Below, piece by piece: positions 59,093-62,354 of a DNA stretch of 62,354 nucleotides (positions are counted from its first letter, which is position 1; each line of letters opens with the position of its first letter). A program made the position numbers and the translations under genes. Where the stretch lies: positions 1-62,354 of the forward strand of contig CAVKYH010000011.1 in NCBI GenBank assembly GCA_963660485.1. Reading direction: 5' to 3'. A model generated the notes under the pieces. It did not search any database and was not told the DNA's origin. It saw only the letters and a list, made by a program, of their open reading frames with translations. This DNA is from UBA6398 sp963660485. GTDB lineage: Bacteria > Bacteroidota > Bacteroidia > Bacteroidales > Bacteroidaceae.

Positions 59093-60631
59093 ATGAAATT
59101 AATAGGAGGAATACATTTCTTTTTCCTCTTGGTGCTTTTTGCCGGTTGTGAAAAGCACGAAACGATTTATCCCTACCAAAATCTGGAATACAGTTACTAT
59201 GACACGTTGCGCAACAGCAATTATGCTATAAACGCCCAGCGTGTGAAATGGTATATCGACTCGTTGCGTATCGCCGCCCACGACACCACGCTCGTTGATT
59301 TGTACACCGACAAATATTATGCTGCCGACAAACCTTATATTTGGATTGACATAAAAGGCGCGGACTGCCGACTTGATACGCTGAAAAACCTTCTTGCCAC
59401 AATCGACAGCGATGCCGTTAACATTAAAACCGTGTTCCAACCCATAATAAGCCGGGCACTGCAAAGGGTGAGGGACTTTGATTTTACAAAAGAGCACAAC
59501 ATCAATCTTTGCCTTGCTGAAATAGAATATTTTTCAACCAAAGGATTGCTGAGAATGGCTTCCGGTTTGAGATATGGCTTTGTAAATCCTTACAAGTTGA
59601 TGAACAGACTGGATTTGGTTGACAAAGACGATACGCTTTGCACTACATTTCGCACGCTTTACGACACCCCGACAGAAACACCCAATAAAAAATATCTGTC
59701 AAGCATTGTAGAATCGGCAATAAACGGCAAATTTCCGCAGGAAATCAATGCCGCAAAAAATACAAGCAAGAACTATTGCAGGCTGCGCCGGGAATTTGCC
59801 CGCAAAGACCTTGGAGTGGTGAAGAAACGCATGCTTGCCGTTAATATGGAGCGTTACCGTTGGCGCACGAATAGAGAAACGGAAAAATTCGTCTGGATAA
59901 ATCTTCCCGAGTTCACCTTGCGTGCAATCGATGAGAGCACCGGCGAAAAATTGGAAATGAAAGTGTGTGAAGGAAGTCTCGCCCACAAAACTCCATTAAT
60001 GACAAGCGCGATAGAACGTCTGGAACTGAACCCCGTCTGGACCGTTCCGCAAAGTATAATAAGCCGTGAAATAGCTCCCAAACACGCTGAAGATGCCGAA
60101 TATTTCGAGCGAAACAAAATGAAAGTCATTGACAAATCTTCGGGAGACGAGGTAGATCCCGAAACAGTCAGTGCAGAAATGCTGAAAAGCGGCAACTTCA
60201 ATGTGATACAGAACAAAGGAGAGGGGAACTCGCTCGGAAGAATGATATTCCGCTTCAAAAACAATTTTGCAATCTTTTTGCACGATACGCCAAACCGCGA
60301 CGCTTTCAACAAGTCGTTCCGCGCTTTGAGCCATGGCTGTGTGAGATTGGAAAACCCGTTTGCCCTCGCGGTTTTCTTGCTCGACGAAAAAGATCCGCTT
60401 GTTATCGACAAAATGAGAATAGCTATCGATATGCCGCCGGAGACTGAAGAGGGAAAGAAACTGGCTGCCAAAGAAGGCTACAAGCCGATTGGTTTGAAAA
60501 CCTTCAAACCTTCCGTGCCGCTTTACATTACATATTTCACCGCTTACCCGAATGCGGAGGACAATATTGTTTATACGGCAGATCCTTATGGTTATGATGA
60601 CAAAATAATTTCGCTTCTGCGCAGTTATTAA
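59093..60631 (+). CDS. L,D-transpeptidase lipoprotein (YcbB/LdtD type)
   Basis: 512 aa from the Met that gives the lipoprotein signal (LVLFAGCEK, Cys near 18); an earlier in-frame Met lies inside the preceding gene. The YkuD catalytic domain lies at about 270-460, with ALSHGCVRLEN carrying the nucleophile Cys near residue 416 and HDTPNRDAFN upstream. The large N-terminal part with a peptidoglycan-binding-like or helical region matches the YcbB layout. It makes 3-3 cross-links or attaches proteins to peptidoglycan. Confidence 0.9.
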   Translation: MKLIGGIHFFFLLVLFAGCEKHETIYPYQNLEYSYYDTLRNSNYAINAQRVKWYIDSLRIAAHDTTLVDLYTDKYYAADKPYIWIDIKGADCRLDTLKNLLATIDSDAVNIKTVFQPIISRALQRVRDFDFTKEHNINLCLAEIEYFSTKGLLRMASGLRYGFVNPYKLMNRLDLVDKDDTLCTTFRTLYDTPTETPNKKYLSSIVESAINGKFPQEINAAKNTSKNYCRLRREFARKDLGVVKKRMLAVNMERYRWRTNRETEKFVWINLPEFTLRAIDESTGEKLEMKVCEGSLAHKTPLMTSAIERLELNPVWTVPQSIISREIAPKHAEDAEYFERNKMKVIDKSSGDEVDPETVSAEMLKSGNFNVIQNKGEGNSLGRMIFRFKNNFAIFLHDTPNRDAFNKSFRALSHGCVRLENPFALAVFLLDEKDPLVIDKMRIAIDMPPETEEGKKLAAKEGYKPIGLKTFKPSVPLYITYFTAYPNAEDNIVYTADPYGYDDKIISLLRSY

Positions 60632-60647
60632 AGTAAACGACACCACA

Positions 60648-61199
60648 ATGAAAGGCGAAATTTTCGACGAAAGCGTTCTGATATCGCAGCTTGCCGACCC
60701 CGTGCAGCAGCGCAGGGCTTTCGGTGTGCTGGTAAAGCGTTTTTCTCCACAGATATACTGGCAAATTCGCCGTCTGGTGTTTTCCCACGAAGATGCAAAC
60801 GATGTGATGCAAAACACATTCCTCAAAGCGTGGTCGAATCTCGATACTTTTCGTGGCGAGTCGAAGATTTCCACGTGGATATTCCGCATTGCTACCAACG
60901 AAGCCTTGAATTTTTTGCAGCGCAAGCGTGAGAATGTTTCGCTTGACGCTCCCGAGGCTTCCGCTGTCTCACAGATTACGGCCGATGAGTATTTCGACGG
61001 CGACGAAGCGCAATTGAAATTCCAAAAGGTGATATCTGCGCTGCCCGACAAGCAACGCCTTGTGTTTAACATGAGATATTTCGACAATATGAAATACGAA
61101 GAAATGAGCGAAATACTCGGAACTTCGGTTGGCGCGCTGAAAGCGTCATACCATATTGCCGTTGAAAAAATTGTGGCAAAATTAAAGGAAGAAGAATAA
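60648..61199 (+). CDS. ECF-type RNA polymerase sigma factor
   Basis: 183 aa. Region 2 is near residues 25-90 (FGVLVKRFSPQIYWQIRRLVFSHEDANDVMQNTFLKAWSNLDTFRG; RISTWIFRIATNEALNFLQRK-like), region 4 at about 125-175 (LPDKQRLVFNMRYFDNMKYEEMSEILGTSVGALKASYHIAVEKI). No region 1.1 or 3. It starts 16 bases after the transpeptidase and is followed by two small envelope genes. The two probably take the place of an anti-sigma factor and periplasmic sensor. Confidence 0.93.
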   Translation: MKGEIFDESVLISQLADPVQQRRAFGVLVKRFSPQIYWQIRRLVFSHEDANDVMQNTFLKAWSNLDTFRGESKISTWIFRIATNEALNFLQRKRENVSLDAPEASAVSQITADEYFDGDEAQLKFQKVISALPDKQRLVFNMRYFDNMKYEEMSEILGTSVGALKASYHIAVEKIVAKLKEEE

Positions 61200-61247
61200 A
61201 CTTTCGGCAATAAAAACAGTCAAATGAATACAAGCAAATAAGCCATC

Positions 61248-61664
61248 ATGAATTCAGAAGACAAACTAAAAAAAATCTTTGGACAGCAGAATCCTTTTAG
61301 CGTGCCCGAGAACTATTTCGACAGGTTTGCCGAAAACATGTTGGAAAGCCTGCCTGAAAAAGACAAAAGCCCCAATGTTGCTGAGGAAACCGATGTCGTG
61401 GAAACATATAGCCATACGCGGCGCACGATATTTGTCAAACTTAAACCGTACTTGTATCTTGCAGCGATGTTCTGCGGACTTTATTTCGGTATACAGGTAA
61501 TCAAGCATCGCCACGACATAGCTCGTACTTCCCAAACGGAACAAACGGCAAAGGCCGACGCTTATGATAATGAAGACGAGTATATAGACAAAGTTTGCAG
61601 GTACGCAGGAATCGGAAAAGACGACATATATTCTTATGCCATAGGTCAGGATTATGCTTATTGA
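61248..61664 (+). CDS. Single-span membrane protein after the sigma factor (possible anti-sigma)
   Basis: 138 aa. An N-terminal soluble part (about 1-60, starting LKKIFGQQNPFSVPENYFDRFAENM), one membrane helix (about 64-82), and a short acidic outer part. This is the layout of small anti-sigma factors, but no zinc HxxxCxxC motif is seen, so the assignment rests on position. The start of the N-terminal domain is like other Bacteroidota genes found beside ECF sigma factors. Confidence 0.7.
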   Translation: MNSEDKLKKIFGQQNPFSVPENYFDRFAENMLESLPEKDKSPNVAEETDVVETYSHTRRTIFVKLKPYLYLAAMFCGLYFGIQVIKHRHDIARTSQTEQTAKADAYDNEDEYIDKVCRYAGIGKDDIYSYAIGQDYAY

Positions 61665-61690
61665 CAAACAGAAAAAAACGAAGATTGGAT

Positions 61691-62161
61691 ATGAGAAATT
61701 TCATAATTGTCATAATTGCAATGATGTCGCTTTCTGTGAATTGCTTTGCCGATGAACAGCAAGACCGTCGCAGGTTTTCTCCGCAGGAATTCATTCAGAA
61801 ACGCAACGAGTTCATAGCAAACAAGGCTGGACTTACCGCGAAAGAAGCATCATCTCTGTTCCCGATTTATCAGGAAATCGAGAAGAAGAAATTTGAATAC
61901 GACAGAAAAATCGGAAAGCTGATGCACGACGGAAAAAATCCAAATATCAGCGAAAAAGAAGCGCAGAGAATTCTTTCGGAAATCGATAAGTTGCAGCTCG
62001 AAAAGGCTAAACTCGACAATACGTTCCATCAAAAAGGACGCAAAGTGGTTTCGGCACAAAAGATACTTCGTGTGATGCAGGCCGATTGGGAATTCAGTCG
62101 CCATATATTGCGCCAAATGTCAAAGAACAAGCACGAAGGGCCACAGCCTCCGCAGAAGTAA
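61691..62161 (+). CDS. Periplasmic Spy/CpxP-like helical protein
   Basis: 156 aa from the Met giving a signal peptide (MRNFIIVIIAMMSLSVNCFA); a frame 32 codons longer starts inside the previous gene. The mature part is all-helical and charged (FSPQEFIQKRNEFIANKAGLTAKEASSLFPIYQEIEKKKFEYDRK), like Spy/CpxP periplasmic chaperone or sensor proteins. With the sigma factor and the membrane protein it may form an envelope-stress circuit (inference). A terminator follows. Confidence 0.75.
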   Translation: MRNFIIVIIAMMSLSVNCFADEQQDRRRFSPQEFIQKRNEFIANKAGLTAKEASSLFPIYQEIEKKKFEYDRKIGKLMHDGKNPNISEKEAQRILSEIDKLQLEKAKLDNTFHQKGRKVVSAQKILRVMQADWEFSRHILRQMSKNKHEGPQPPQK

Positions 62162-62174
62162 AAGCGCATACGGT

Positions 62175-62204
62175 ATCCCGGTAATTTGATTGCCGGGATT
62201 TTTT
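62175..62204 (+). terminator. Terminator of the sigma factor operon
   Basis: TCCCGGTAAT (62176-62185) pairs with ATTGCCGGGA (62189-62198), one wobble, loop TTG, then TTTTTTG. Confidence 0.92.
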
Positions 62205-62267
62205 GTATCATATCGGCTCTACGGTTGTTGCTGATAGGTTGTAATCGCCCCCGAAACAGATATGCTA

Positions 62268-62354
62268 AAAACTATGTGCCGTCTCGCAAAAACTCCGACG
62301 CATCTAATTTAAATTAGATGCGTCGGAATTTAAATTTGGTGGCCCGGAGTTTTT
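62268..62354. repeat. Modular palindromic repeat, copy 13 (full palindrome plus GGCCCGG arm)
   Basis: AAAACTATGTGCCGTCTCGC, AAAAACTCC, perfect 34-bp palindrome at 62294-62327 (GACG type), then AATTTAAATTTGGTGGCCCGGAGTTTTT-type tail (62328-62354) cut by the window end. The tail is the same module that replaces the right arm in copies 2 and 3. Confidence 0.93.

Overview
This 62.4 kb window is a chromosomal segment of a Bacteroidales bacterium (phylum Bacteroidota). The evidence is the Bacteroidota order of the F1Fo ATP synthase operon with an extended subunit a, repeated matches to the Bacteroidota promoter (-7 box TAnnTTTG), a type B and a type A-like type IX secretion (T9SS) sorting domain, PorT-like, DUF1080, DUF3089 and FISUMP-type families, and a TatA/TatC pair without TatB. 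The family within Bacteroidales cannot be fixed. No rRNA, tRNA, transposase, prophage or CRISPR array was seen.

Layout. 1-7.3 kb: complete atp operon on the minus strand (atpD-atpC-small membrane gene-atpB-E-F-H-A-G). 7.6-10.0 kb: LysM/periplasmic-binding protein and an overlapping outer-membrane barrel. 10.2-15.7 kb: gliding/T9SS-type protein, uvrA, YbaK-like deacylase, POT peptide transporter. 16.5-19.8 kb: TPR protein and a four-subunit 2-oxoacid:ferredoxin oxidoreductase with an extra two-helix membrane gene. 20.2-23.4 kb: aminotransferase plus membrane nucleotide-sugar 4,6-dehydratase. 23.8-33.3 kb: metallophosphoesterase-PQQ protein, then a cell-wall recycling group (NamZ-like, DUF5009/COG4299, MurQ, beta-lactamase-fold/SGNH fusion, transglutaminase-SH3-NlpC/P60 protein). 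33.7-39.3 kb: lipoproteins, a BASS transporter and an MltF-like transglycosylase. 39.6-41.3 kb: rpsA. 41.9-49.3 kb: a minus-strand cluster resembling the alternative 3-keto-glycoside breakdown pathway (two Gfo/Idh/MocA oxidoreductases, three DUF1080 proteins, one TIM-barrel isomerase) next to tatA/tatC. 49.4-51.4 kb: SPOR protein and a YtxH/holin-like envelope group. 51.7-53.9 kb: a compact DUF262-HNH protein plus EcoRI-family adenine methyltransferase, preceded by a structured RNA. 54.4-62.2 kb: threonine aldolase, phosphohexomutase, DMT transporter, T9SS tail peptide, L,D-transpeptidase, and an ECF sigma factor with two envelope genes.

The strongest unexplained signal is a family of modular intergenic repeats. 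Seven full 34-bp palindromes, plus halves and accessory arms, occur in most gaps that follow the 3' ends of genes and in all four gaps between convergent genes; divergent promoter gaps have no full copy. Two palindrome arm sequences exist with compensating changes on both sides (GACG/CGTC and AAGG/CCTT), and a shorter arm also covaries (GATGTC/GACATC and AGGTC/GACCT). A sequence related to the short arm has become a five-unit, 21-bp in-frame tandem repeat inside the DUF5009 gene. This looks like a Bacteroidota counterpart of REP/BIME elements. The second candidate novelty is the DUF262-HNH/methyltransferase pair with its upstream RNA of about 200 nt.
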